The translations under genes and the position numbers were made by a program. This document shows, piece after piece, positions 36,617 through 48,184 of a stretch of 64,000 bases of DNA. Position 1 is the first letter of the stretch; each line of letters opens with the position of its first letter. The stretch lies in contig JSYX01000044.1 of assembly GCA_000787465.1 (NCBI GenBank), forward strand, positions 39,984 through 103,983, given 5' to 3'. A model generated the notes under the pieces. That model ran no database searches, was not told the DNA's origin, and was given only the letters and a program-made list of their open reading frames with translations. This stretch comes from Thermomucor indicae-seudaticae (taxonomy: Eukaryota > Mucoromycota > Mucoromycetes > Mucorales > Lichtheimiaceae).

Positions 36617-38488
36617 TTAAGCAGAGGCTGTAGCAGCTTCACGTCGCTTAAAGGTCATGATACAGCCGTCCTGCGGATAAATAGTGGCAAAAATGCTGAT
36701 ATCGTCGCTCTTGTCGGTACGATAGTGAGTCCATTCAAGCTGAAGCGAGGCCTGGGCAATGACGGCCATCAAATGCATAATGGCGTATTCCTTGCCGAGA
36801 CAGTGGTGAGGGCCGTTGCCAAAGACCATAAAGTTCTTGGGGTACTTTTCCGCATGGCCGTTCGGACCCCAGCGGTCAGGGTCAAAAGAGTCTGGGTTCG
36901 GGTACGCAACTGGGTCGTGGAGAGCTGGATAGGTTGTAGGAATCACCATGGCTAGTAATAACATGTTTCAGTCATTGGCTCTATGTTTTGCTCAAGTACC
37001 GACGACTTACAGTTCTTGGGAACAGTGTAGTTTTCAGTAATAGGCCAGTCGCGAGTTGTCTTGTATGGCACTAGTTATTACTGTTAGTCTTGTTGAATAA
37101 CAACACCTTTCCTTTCTTTAGTATTACCCATCAAGACTGGCGGTCGAAGACGGAGGATTTCCTTGACCACCTGACGAAGATAGACCGAAGCTTCCATCAA
37201 CTCGAGAGACAGTTCCTGGTTCAGATTACCATTACGGAGTCTGATCTGTTCTTGGCGGACCTTTTCGAGCACATCCGGATGATCAGCCAGCAACTGGAAA
37301 GCCCAGGTCAGCGCCGAGGAGGTCGCGTCTTGGCTTGCAAACAGGAAGGTCAAGATGGTCAGGGCAATTTCACGATCATCAAACTTTCTTGGCGCCGGCT
37401 TGTTATTCTTGGCGCATTCGATTTCCTCCTCCTTCATGGCCCGAAGCCAGGCGTCCATCATGGACTTGGGCTCCTCTCCACGATCCATGCGGCGGCGACC
37501 ATCCTGAATGCTCTCGATAAACTGCTTGACAATGTATTTACGCGACTGGATGGCCCGATACACCTTGGTGCCAGGCAACGGGATCGGGAAATTCACAAGC
37601 TCGAGGGCAGCTGTAATGTTAAAGTATTCTTCAGAGATCCGCTTCGCGACCTCGTCCGACATGTAGTCGCCCAAAAAGACGCGCAACGAGGATTCCATGT
37701 TGATTTCACGGAATCGTAGCTGAAACGCTTCGGGTTTGCCGTCCGTCTTGACCCATTCTTCAAAGTGACGTTGGTACACTTTTTCCTGGATAGGAATGTA
37801 GATACTGTATGTATGTGAGTCTTACCACCCTTTCTTCCGTCATATAGAGATAGAGTTATACATACCCAAGAGCACGGCGGGTAAACAGAACATTCAGGCC
37901 TTTACGATAATCCACATGAGCTTTGCCGTTGAGGAAGACCCAGTTATCGGGGCAGAGAATATGAGTCATGGAGTCGACCACGGTAGGTTCGGCATAAGCG
38001 GGTGAATTTAGGATCTTGCGACTGAGATCACAAGTCGAAGCGATCACAACAAAACTGTATATCACGAAAAAATGAGTGATTATCATTTGTCGTTTCTTTT
38101 CTCTTCTCTTGTTTTACCGGTCAAAGACGCTGACGCAAGAAAGTTCACCACTGTTCCATTTACTCATGTAACCTTCAAAAGTAGGATAGAGGGAATCAAA
38201 GAATGCACCGATAATGGGGATCTTGAATCTGGGACCAGGCAAAGACTTCTTTTTGCGCAGATACGCATATTGTTCGTAAGCAAAAAGACCCACGACTGCA
38301 GAACAGATAATGGCGGTCGTGGAAATGTTGGGCTGCGCAAAAGCAGTCTTCATAAAGTTGGCCACCGTGTTTTTGGCCGATTCGATGGTGCGCGGGTCGA
38401 GGAAACTACGCAAGATAGAGTGAGCTTAGCTTTCCAGGGGCAGGGAGGGAACTGATGTTATCATCATTTACCTGGATAGAGACGACAT
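36617..38488 (-). CDS. ERG5: Sterol C-22 desaturase, CYP61/ERG5 cytochrome P450
   Basis: Microsomal P450 that introduces the C22-C23 double bond late in ergosterol synthesis. A tiny first exon (38488-38472, MSSLS plus part of a codon) splices to 38405. The membrane anchor is at [20 protein letters not shown], followed by [17 protein letters not shown]. The I-helix [19 protein letters not shown] is typical of CYP61; EILRLRPP gives the ExxR pair. The PERF-like region contains [14 protein letters not shown], and the heme loop is [14 protein letters not shown] with the thiolate cysteine. The C-terminus is [19 protein letters not shown]. About six exons; the gene looks intact. CYP61 is a target-pathway enzyme for polyenes and azoles only indirectly. 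Confidence 0.94.
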
Positions 38489-39363
38489 GGATACACGTAA
38501 AAAGCTAAACTAGCCTCGTTCCTTGTTTTTTAGCTCTTCTTCGCTCATTACTACAACGAAAAAAAAAAGAAGACTCGATTACCTTGAAATTCGGATGAAC
38601 GCGTAATGGAGGACCGCGATGGAATCAGTATCGCCAAAAACAAAAGAAGGGGTTTATTAGCAGGGGAGGGAAAAAGAAAGAGAGAGAAGGGCGTCCTAGT
38701 AACGCACACACCAAATAAGTCTGATAAGAAGAGAAAAGGGAAAAAATAATAAAGAACTCGAACTAGCTGTTTTTTCGAAAAACCCCATTTCAAAGACAGC
38801 GCAACCTCTTCCCAACACTTTCCTGTGCCTTCCTCTTCTAGTTCTCTTCTTATCGCCAAAGTCTTATAATGGTCGTCTTTGAAAGATCACCGTGATAAAG
38901 GTCTGTGAAAAGGATCGTCATACTGTAGAGTCCATGACAAGGGTAGTATAGGCGGGATGAGGAGGGGGGATGAGGAGAATTTTTACTGCCCTTGCTGCTG
39001 CCAGTGCATCCGACGACTTGATGTCACACAAGGTTACATCTCATGGCGCCATCTGTTTGACAAACGAATGAGATGCTTGTTCAAATTAGGAAATGCTGTG
39101 AGACCTCGGTATTCAAAGAGTGATCGACAAGCACGTTATCCATTCGCTTATTATCACTCTATCCGTTGTATTTGCAGTGACTTGATAAACAGCGTTCGTC
39201 TCATTACGCTGGATTGTCGCGATAGTGTTTCACGGTTTCGGAAACTGACTTTGAGCGTTTGCACATGTCTGGCGCTCATTGAGCGTTCGTTTACATAGCA
39301 AATCTTTATTCTTGTTGATTCTCGATAGAAAAAAAACAATGTACAGGCAAATCGCTGGATGCT
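38489..39363. promoter_or_regulatory. ERG5 upstream region / INTS2 downstream region
   Basis: 875 bp between two minus-strand genes. The part near ERG5 (38550-38830) is rich in A/G on the plus strand, so pyrimidine-rich in the transcript sense, as is common for promoters of strongly expressed fungal genes. No conserved protein-coding segment follows the INTS2 stop. Confidence 0.4.
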
Positions 39364-41204
39364 TCATGCAGCTTTGTTGTTCTGTATTGACAAAAACAAC
39401 TTTTGCATTTCAAACAAACCAAGTTTGGCTAAGCGGCATTTGTCAGTCAGTCAGCTTGTTTGGCACAAATTCAGTTAGACTTACGTATTGTCACTTGCAT
39501 GTCGAAAATTGACCGTGTCATCATTTCAATTTGGCTAAACTGATCCGTCTGGAAATAAACCATTAACAACATTGGCATTTCGGAGACGCCTGACTGAAGC
39601 AACTCTGTCAATGCAACCGTAAAGTCTCTCTAATATAAGCAAGTGAGCAGTCACAGTTAGTTAATAAACTGGCACATATTACTTACTTGCAACCGTAGCG
39701 CTTGATCGGACGCAATCAGCATGAGACTAAGCAGCAGTTTTACTAGCCTGTTTACTGGTTAGTGAGTGCTCGTCCCTATCTATGGGTCGCCCAACAACCT
39801 TTCTGCTTTTGATGCTCGTAATAACTGAATGCAGCTTTTTATCTCATTGTCTGTCAACTTGATGCCCATATAACCCACAAGTCCGGCTAATGCTCGAATA
39901 GCACAAGCCAGACGGACATTATCCGACGCCCTATTCCCTGGCTGCTGCTATATAGAGTTTAACAAACCATAGCACCAATCATTGTTCCCATTACTTTTTA
40001 CCATGCAACTATCGATCACTGCGCATATTCGACTTTTGATCGCCATATAATAAGAAGCACTGCTAGCGGATTGTGCCATGAACCATGACGGAAGACCATA
40101 AAACACGCCATTCAAGAAATCAATCTGGGATACTTTCTAGTTAGTCGATGCACGTAATGGCCCATGCCTATATATATACACACACCTCATCTTTGCAATG
40201 GACCACGGTCAGGCGTGTGATGAGATCAGGAAGCAATTCCATTTCCAACAGTCTAAAGCGTAACAGCGGCGCATACTCTGGTCTCCGTTCAATCAATACA
40301 TATAGCATGTCGCTGTATCATGTCAGCCATTTCTCTGTTACAGTAATAAAAGTTCAGGAACCGACCTCAGGTAAATATGGTACCGTGAAGTAAGACGTTT
40401 TGCGCTGAACAATAAATCATCCATAACCTGCATTCACCAGAATAAGATTATACTTGGCTGATGAGGTTAGAAAACAGCGAACTCACTCCTCTGTAATTTA
40501 AATTGTCATAGAATAAGATATATCGAATCAAGTCGCGTCGCGTTGGCAAATGGACAAAGCCTTCAATGACATGCTATATGTATCGCTCCCCCTTTTCAGT
40601 GTGTATGTATAACCCTTCGGATATTCTCCTTCTTTTACCCTTAAATCTCCTTGTCGTCTAGTAGCAGTAACATCTTGAGCTTCCAAATCATCAAACCAAT
40701 CCAAAGCCGATATGACAGTATCCGCATGTTCACGTAGAAATAGCTCGGAGCTCAACAACCGAACTTGGGCTCGAATGTTTCGGTTTGCCTGATCGGGATT
40801 CTCACCATGTCGAAGGACCGTGCCCTGAATGTAAAAGAATTCGCATAGAAGATTGCTTGTTTGTTGTTCCTTCAGTGTTTTTTCATTCTTCGACGCGCGT
40901 CATCAGGCAACAACAAACTTACAATATCCAAGCCTCTGATCCCAAATCGTAATTTATTTGTCCGTATTGTGTCTAGACAGAATGACAATTAGGAAGTGCT
41001 GTAGTCGATTGCACAAAGGAGAGAAAGAATAGGTACATATGCTTCGTCAAACCCAATTTTATTTATGGAGGTCTTGAACTCGTAGTACCTCTTTGAAATA
41101 AGAGAGGCATTCTGGCATTGCATGGTCGATCTATGTACAAGCTGATCTTGAATGACGCCCAAAGCTACGAGTATATATTCCGTCTGTCGGCAAAAACATG
41201 TCAA
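39364..41204 (-). CDS. INTS2: Integrator complex subunit 2 (INTS2)-like, short form
   Basis: Integrator is a RNA polymerase II-bound cleavage/phosphatase complex. Exons read downstream from about 41183: VALGVIQDQLVHRSTMQ, LRFGIRGLDI, RLLSSELFLREHADTV, HVIEGFVHLPTRRDLIRYI, MDDLLFSAKRLTSRYHIY, MLYVLIERRPEYAPLLRFRL, LPDLITRLTVVHCKDE, IDFLNGVFYGLPSWF, LACAIRALAGLVGYMGIKLT, and MLLMVYFQTDQFSQIEMM followed by GLFEMQKLFLSIQ and a stop. The order matches animal INTS2, notably its SGLLLG, ALLRLYCALMGIAGLK and MYFHSNQLSAIIDLVC blocks. The animal protein continues for about 700 residues; here a stop follows and I find no continuation. The first exon and start codon are unresolved. Confidence 0.7.
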
Positions 41205-41288
41205 TATAGCAAAGCAATTCTACAAGTCTTATAAAAAAAGGGCACTAGCTGAAAGACGACTGGGGGCAGCGACCTTTTTCTACAGAAG

Positions 41289-41585
41289 ATGGATAACGTC
41301 CGTACATACTCGCACCCCGATATCACGCCCGGCGCGAAGTTGCGTCGCATCCAACAGAACATGACCAGGCTAAGAAACAGCACGTTGTTTACGCCGACAA
41401 GACGCAGCCTCGTGTTTGGACAACCGCCTACTGCTGCTGCTGCTGCTGCAGAAGAAGAAGATGAACGTTCAACCGAGGATTCGTCTACGGTCAAGACGGC
41501 AACCCAGATTCGATGGCAAGCACTCGTTGCACTTGTGGCTATTCTATGCTTGAACATATACTGGAACAGCGGCAACGCATGGTGA
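41289..41585 (+). CDS. Small predicted tail-anchored membrane protein
   Basis: Single exon, 98 codons. ATG 41289 starts MDNVRTYSHPDITPG, then a basic helix (KLRRIQQNMTRLRNST) and TPTRRSLVFGQ. An alanine/glutamate-rich linker leads to one C-terminal hydrophobic segment (WQALVALVAILCLNIYW) and a six-residue tail. This is the layout of a tail-anchored protein of the ER, nuclear envelope or mitochondrial outer membrane. I do not recognise a family. It is divergent from INTS2 with about 100 bp between them, which limits where missing INTS2 5' exons could lie. Confidence 0.55.
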   Translation: MDNVRTYSHPDITPGAKLRRIQQNMTRLRNSTLFTPTRRSLVFGQPPTAAAAAAEEEDERSTEDSSTVKTATQIRWQALVALVAILCLNIYWNSGNAW

Positions 41586-42459
41586 AGTGCTGCTATTGGG
41601 CCTACGTTGTCATCAGATGAATAATATCCTTAGACCGATTACAGACAAAGTATGATATCTCAAGCCATGAATCGCTTGTTTTCCAGTAGTTTTTGCATAC
41701 ATAGAATAATGACATTTCCTTTAGTATGTTGTAGATATATAACAAGAACCATTTGTTCCTGTTTGGAGAGTTGACATTTTCGTACAATGGAGAGCTTGCC
41801 AGTTGTGAAATGCCTTCCTCCATACCGACTTTTCCATATGATCAGAGAGCGCGCGCGCGAGTTTTGCGTAAAGCCGATCAGTCCCAGGAATATGCGGTAA
41901 ACTTCTGCCATGGTTTCAAAGTGAACGCGACCATGGTCTTGAATCGTCGCGACTATAGCATAGCATCTGCTCGCTTGCAATTGGAAAATTGATGCTGAAC
42001 TTGACAGAATATGGGCGTATTCATCGTATTGCGAATGCACACATGACGCTGGCTTCGGGCAACACTCCTTCACCGTAGACAACGTCATATATCCAGATTC
42101 AGACTCGCCCCTCCTTCTTAACAGTTATTGGCTAGATCAGAGCTTTCTTGCCGCGTCATCTTGCACAATACACGGCATTTCCCAACTTGCAGAAGCAAGT
42201 CACCCACAATATAGCAGGAATGCCATGGTAACATACAACCTGCAGGCCACTAAGAAAGGTGTAACATAGAACGGAAAATAAAGTTGTTATTGTTGTTTGC
42301 CTTTATGGGCCTACCAAATGTTATTTTTGCCATTTTCATGAATGGAAAGTGCTTTCTGTCTCTACCCCCTTTCAGTACCTCGTCTGTTGTATTCGTAATA
42401 ACAGACTCAGTATACCCTCCCTATACGTTTTTTCTTTTTTCCAAAAAGCACTTGCATAA
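41586..42459. other. Intergenic interval
   Basis: 874 bp without a supported gene. Open frames on both strands (41753-41992 plus; 42088-41660 minus) lack motifs and start/stop context that would separate them from chance. The part just before 42460 is pyrimidine-rich and is probably the promoter and leader of the kinase gene. Confidence 0.4.
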
Positions 42460-45400
42460 ATGGACAAGCGGCATTCGTCAACAGCCGACGTGATTTGCAA
42501 TCACTTCCGAGAACAGCAGCAAAAGAATAACCAAATGGCCGCTATTGATTTTCTCGAATTGACTCTGGGGATGAGCCTCATGTCAGACGATTTGCACAAG
42601 GAACTTCAAGACGGTGTCTTGCTCTGCAAGTACGTATATAAGAGAGAGAGAGGGACGCGCGTCGGCGCTAAATTGGATGCATATAGGTTGATTAATTGCT
42701 TGAAACCAGGCACCATCACCAATATCGGCTGCAGGAATACCCCGTTTGTAAAGGTAACAAAGAAAGGAGCAAGAAGGAGGGAAGACAGACAAAGGAGGAA
42801 GAAGACATGAGGAACAAGCTAAGTGATTTCAATACCCGTATCCTAGATGGCCAATATCAGTTTGTTCCTGCAAGGGGCACGCGAGGTAAGTAAAAAAAGG
42901 CATACTCTGTATGATTCTACGGGATCTTATTCTTTCTTTCCCTTTTCTTCATTATCTAGCTTGGATTACATAGCTCTGAGCTTTTTCAAACTGTTGATCT
43001 ATACGAAGCAAAGGATATGGGAGCCGTATGTATATAAACTAGATCATTGTTTGTTACATCAAGTGCGGAAGAGCTCATCTATCACTGCTAGGTTGTGAAT
43101 ACCATTCTGTCGTTAGCACGATTAAGCAAACGGAAAAAGAGTAAACACGGCAATGGATCGCCACACACATCGAAGAGGAAATCCATTCCAAGCTTTTTTA
43201 AGCAGACAACAACTACCGAACAGGATAGTTATGCAATAAAGTCAAGCGGATCATACAACAAGAAGCAGCAAAGTCTCTCTTACAGCAATGAGATCGAGTC
43301 GTCCGTCTTCGGACAGCAGCTGAACGATGTCGAAGGAACGTACCAAGTGTCTACAAACAGATTAACTGTGAAAGCAGAAGCATTACGGGGGACATACCGC
43401 TCTAATAAACGACCAACGATGGACAGTGGATACAGTACCATGGCGATTAGAGGAGATAACAATCGTTCACTGCAAACAACAACAGAATTTGATCGCGCGT
43501 CTACATGCTCGGAGGAAGAAAAAACGATCGTATTTGATAATGATGGAGAAACGCCCATCGTCAAGTGCCAGTCTTTGTCAGAAGCTTCGATAATTACTAC
43601 CAGCGGCAGTAATAGTGGTCCAGATTCAGTCATGATCCTCCAACACGTGGCCCCGCAGGGTGAGAACAATAACAAGCTGTCTCAGTTTCCAGATTTATCA
43701 GAGGTCGTCCCTGCAGCATCCCGATCAACTCCACCAGCCATAGATACACTTTCGAAGGAGTCCGCCCCCTGTCATCCCAGTAGTCAATGCAACCTTGCAA
43801 GTAGTCCTTCGGAGAATCTGCATAAGGAAAGCGTCACCGTGACATTGAAGAAAGAGGATGGGGCGATCAGTGCATATTATGTAAGTTGGACATAGCATTG
43901 AATACTCTAATAGCTGCAGGCAAGTGCTTAATGTATATATATAGCAACTAGGAAACTGCATTGGGAAAGGTCAGTTTGGTGCAGTCTTCAGGTAAGAGCA
44001 ACATGGAGAAGGAACTCTGACACGTAGAAGCTAACTAGGAGTATGGCATATGTATGTAAAGAGCACTGGACATGCAGACGGGTGAAATTGTGGCTGTGAA
44101 AAGGATAAGACTTGAAGGTGATGATGGTCTCGACCATGAAATCATGGTAAGCTTTCCTTTTATCCTTTACCTAGTTACTGTCTATCTAAATGATTTTTGC
44201 AGCAAGAAGTCGAGTTATTGAAAAAGATGGACAACACAAACATCGTGCGCTATTTAGGCTCAGTCCGAGATAATGAATATCTAAACATCGTGCTTGAGTA
44301 AGTTGACAACCTTGCTCCTTGCCAAGCGATTACAGACATTGTTCAACGTTACTATAGATATGTCGAAAACGGCTCACTGTTATCCACGCTAAAAGCATTC
44401 GGCAGTTTACCAGAGAAGCTTGCTGCTTCCTATACGCAAAAGATTCTTCGCGGACTTGCCTATCTTCATGCACACGAGGTATGGCCAACACCTCCTTCCG
44501 TTCCTTGCAGGGTTCTCAATAGTATACTATAGGTCGCACACTGCGATTTAAAGGCGGCCAACATTCTTACAACCAAGACAGGCGATGTCAAATTGACGGA
44601 CTTTGGGGTTAGCTTAAACTTAAGGATGATCAAACAGCAAGATGACAAAACGATGGGCGGAGCTCCTGCTGGTACACCCAATTGGATGGCACCTGAAGTG
44701 ATTGAGCTTAAAGGAGCCTCTACCAAATCTGATATATGGTCCCTCGGATGCACTATCATCGAAATGATTACAGGGAAGCCTCCTTATGCTAGTTTAATTG
44801 CCATGTCTGCTCTCTATCATATTGTCGAAGATGAACACCCTCCAATTCCGGCGAATATTTCGGAGGCAAGTACTAATCCATCCCAGAAGGAGGGAAGGGG
44901 GGAAGGGTCAAAGGGCACGGAAAGAGAGAGCCGTATATTCACGTGTAAACGTATTTTTTTATTAGTCTTTACAAAGCTTCTTGCTGCTATGCTTCCGAAA
45001 GAACCCTGCTGATCGTCCTACTGCGCTGCAACTCATGCAGCATTCATGGGTATCGTCTGTGCCACTTGCAGTAGGATCGCCGCCCCCGTGTTCCGCCCGC
45101 CAAAGCGTCTTGTTAATAGATGATGATAACTACAAAACCATGAGAAGACGGAGCAAGGCACATTATTCCGATGATGACATCGACCTTTCAATTATCTATG
45201 AGTACATGAAAACCAACCCTGCCATGGATCTTCAACGAGTACCGGTGACGGATATTCGCAAAAAAGAAATTATCGAACATACCTTTGTAAAGACATCATT
45301 TGCGAAGGGTAAAGCTTTTCTCATGCACTTTCTGTTGGTTGTGATACTGATAAGACCCTCTCTCTCAGCGATTACATGTAAAGTATGCATGGTCAATGTC

Positions 45401-45728
45401 AAGAAGCATGCTGTATTCTGCGAAGGTGAGTCTTTTATCTGCTCGTAATAGTTTGTCAGCAGCTTTATTGACCTAGCAATAATAATAGCATGTGCTCTGA
45501 TATGTCATGAAAAGTGTCGAAATCAGACCGCCTCTTGTAGGCCAATCTATCCATCAACACCGGTACGGATTATATATGACCATAACAAAATAGATGTTGT
45601 TCTAACTGTTATCTATCTATAGCGCAATCCTTCTAAAATCACGAGCAACAACAACAACAACAACAACAACAGATTTCAAAAGATGCTGGCAACCTGCGTG
45701 AAGAAGAAAGAAACTGCGGCAACATGAT
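42460..45728 (+). CDS. CH domain - STE11-like (Cdc15/SepH-type) kinase - C1 domain protein
   Basis: Multi-exon kinase of the MAPKKK-like class that heads septation/exit networks in other fungi. N-terminal calponin-homology domain (residues ~20-115): [66 protein letters not shown]. Then a ~260-residue disordered linker (exon 43092-43878). Kinase domain: GKGQFGAVF, catalytic lysine [17 protein letters not shown] (HCD instead of HRD, usual in this subfamily), [32 protein letters not shown]. Near the C-terminus is an atypical C1 zinc finger: H-x12-C-x2-C-x10-C-x2-C-x4-H-x2-C-x6-C. An asparagine run and basic tail end the protein at 45728. The intron after ANISE (44866-44965) has a GC donor. Substrates cannot be inferred. 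Confidence 0.88.
45646..45671 (+). repeat. (AAC)n run coding for polyasparagine
   Basis: Nine near-perfect AAC units in the last exon of the CH-kinase-C1 gene. Confidence 0.85.
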
Positions 45729-46615
45729 GATTCTTCTTATTGCCGGTCAAGTCCGATGTCGCTGGCGACAACGCGCCAACGTAAACTAGAATAATGAAAT
45801 GTAGATATAATGACTAGTAATCTGATGCCGTTACCGTACTTGTACATACAGATCGCTTTGGAATGCATATAAAGTTCTAAAAACGATGTGATAAATGGAT
45901 TTGCGCCCGAGCTTTCCTGCTACATGCTAGTTATATATAACTTGCCGTTCATCATAAGTACCTCTCCATTTGCAACGACTTTGTTACCTCAATGCACCTG
46001 ATATACAATCATGGCGGCCTGCAAGCGACGAATGTAGGTTGTTCACCTTGTAGATGGGTCTAAGCTCTTGGAGATGAACAGGGCCTTGCAAAAGATCCTG
46101 TTACGATCGCTAGTCGACCTTCTGTATGCAGTGGTCCCAGCCTAGATGGCCCGACAACGTAATTATAGCACCATTGAGTGAGTACTTGCTCGGTTATCAA
46201 GAAAGAAATCCAGGAAAGACGACCGTCGGCTTTGTTCGATCCTTTCCAGAACAACTGCTGATGTAACTTGGAAGCTTGCGTTTCATAGACTGGGGAAGAG
46301 CGGGACGTCAACCCGGATTTGTAATTCCAGTTGTCATAATTGAGCTAACGAGTGGTTCCTTTCCTTTGTTCTAATGCCAAACTGTTCCTAACAACACTGT
46401 TGGAACCTTCAGGGTACGATGGAATTCCAATGTCAAAACCAAACTAAAGTGCCAACGTAGTGATACGTTTATGTTGTGTTGCACACCTGCACAAGGTTAA
46501 ATTATGACCCCGACCGGTTCAGGAATTAAGAAGTTCTCTTTATATGAAAATAAATAAAAGATTACAGGGTTTAGAGACTAAGGGGGGTTGAGATGAACAG
46601 AAGGGGATTATGGTT
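45729..46615. other. Intergenic interval
   Basis: 887 bp between the ends of two convergent genes. I see nothing beyond AT-rich 3' flank; no RNA gene or repeat could be recognised. Confidence 0.4.
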
Positions 46616-47321
46616 TTAGAAGAGAGTCAAAGCACCGACAACACCAGCAGCGGCAAGACCCATAGCAGCATTGACTTGGATACCGTTGGCAGCGTTGGTA
46701 TGAGTCGAAGAAGAAGCGGAAGCAGCACTGCCGCTAGCAGAAGAGGAGGAGGAGCTGCTGCTACCGGAAGCCGAAGCACCGGAGGAAGCGGCAGCACCCG
46801 ACGAAGCGGCCGAAGAAGAAGAGGTGCTGTTGTTGTACTCTGAACCGAGGATGGTGAATTGAGGAGAGTACGACGAACCAGAGTTGGTCTGAAGCTCAAT
46901 GGCGTCTATATAAGAGAGTATAAGTCGGTCAGTTGGTCAGTCATACACCAATTACAACAACATACAAGACGAGTCAGTCTGAGTGTTTGCAGGGATGGTC
47001 CAAGAGTACTGGCCAGCGCTAGCAGGCATGGCGTTGGAGGTGATTTGGCCAGCTATCTGCAAGTTGCTCGAGGCACCCTTGCGAAGGACAATGCCAGTGA
47101 CAGTCGTAGCGTTGCCATTGTTGGTCCAAGCAATATTGTAGCTTTTACCAGCGTACCAGACGGACTAGTAAACAAATGTAAATGATTGTTCGATGGGAGA
47201 AAGTGTGGCCAGAATTACTTACGCCAAGGGAAGGCGAGGTGACAGCAAGACCACCAGGGTTACCCTGAGCATAACCAGAGGCAGCAAAGGTCAAAAGAGC
47301 GGCAAGAATAGAGAACTTCAT
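46616..47321 (-). CDS. Kre9/Knh1-like GPI-anchored cell-wall protein
   Basis: Secreted surface protein of the Ser/Thr-rich Kre9/Knh1-N-terminal family. ATG 47321 gives a signal peptide (MKFSILAALLTFAASGYAQG). An Ig-like beta domain follows: VTSPSLG, VWYAGKSYNIAWTNNGNATT, GIVLRKGASSNLQIAGQI, GQYSWTIPANTDSS, IELQTNSGSSYSPQFTIL. Then comes a ~60-residue serine/alanine-rich stalk (46690-46830) suited to O-mannosylation, and a C-terminal hydrophobic GPI signal (AMGLAAAGVVGALTLF) after a small-residue/Asn cleavage area (THTNAANGIQVN). Three exons, about 190 residues. Such proteins support beta-1,6-glucan or wall assembly. The GPI-lipid remodeller CWH43 is encoded 17 kb away, a thematic rather than functional link. 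Confidence 0.85.
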
Positions 47322-48184
47322 GGCTAATACTGGAAAGAAAGAAAAAATGAGCTGTTGTTAATGTGGTCACTGATCCCCCTCCCCTTTTTAAAAGAAAAAA
47401 AAATTTACAAGGTGTCACAAGGAACAATTGCGGTGACACGAATTTGCGTCGAAACTGCGATGAAAGACAGGAAAGATCTGTGTGGTTACATTCTGAAGCT
47501 ATACTAATCGTCTTCTCCGTATATCTAACGAGGGCGGAAAACACTGGTCATATATTTCATAGAAGAAACCAAGATAACGTGTTTGGATACTGAATTCTAT
47601 CCAGTATTTTACAATGGCTAGAGCGCGTTACTGCTCGCATCAATACAACCATTGGTTCTTTACCCTATTCATCCCGAGATCCCTGACCTTCGCCGACATG
47701 TTTTCGTTTCTTTTCGCTTCCTTGTATTTCTCCATGATGCTGAATGTCCCCAAAAATATCAACTTGTTTCTTTTCTCTTCTCTGTATTTCTCAATGATAT
47801 TTCTCATATGCTGAATGTCCCAAAAATATCAGCTCATTTTTCAGGCGGCGACTCACGGATGAAAGGAGTGCTTCGGGTAACGGGTGCACAAGGGTGTGCC
47901 TCGGATGCGGTGTTTCCACATGCTTCTTTCTCAATTTTGGACATGAACTCCTAACCCCTCCATGCATAGTCGATGACGAAAAAGAAGCTTATAGTATGAA
48001 ACCGAATATCGCGTATGTTCTTACAAATCTCGTCTTTCTTTTGATAACAAAACTCTGTGTTCTTTCGAATAGTATTTGTGTGGTCCAGGCACCAATGAGA
48101 AACAAAAATACTAGTGACTGGTTTTGTCCTTATTAGACCGAATAAAGGTGTACAATAGAGACACGGCGGATTGATCGTTCGACC
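47322..48184. promoter_or_regulatory. Divergent region KRE9-like/TDP1, with a direct repeat
   Basis: 863 bp between divergent start codons. It contains a ~65 bp imperfect direct repeat (see 47701-47836). No other regulatory element could be assigned. Confidence 0.45.
47701..47836 (+). repeat. Two imperfect ~65 bp direct repeats
   Basis: TTTCTTTTC.CTTC, TGTATTTCTC, ATGCTGAATGTCCC and AAAAATATCA occur in the same order in 47701-47766 and 47767-47836, with a ~10-bp insertion in the second copy. Confidence 0.8.

Noticed and set aside
41660..42088. Opposed frames between the tail-anchored gene and the kinase
   Set aside because: I tested the minus frame as a possible missing 5' part of INTS2; no INTS2-like content was seen.
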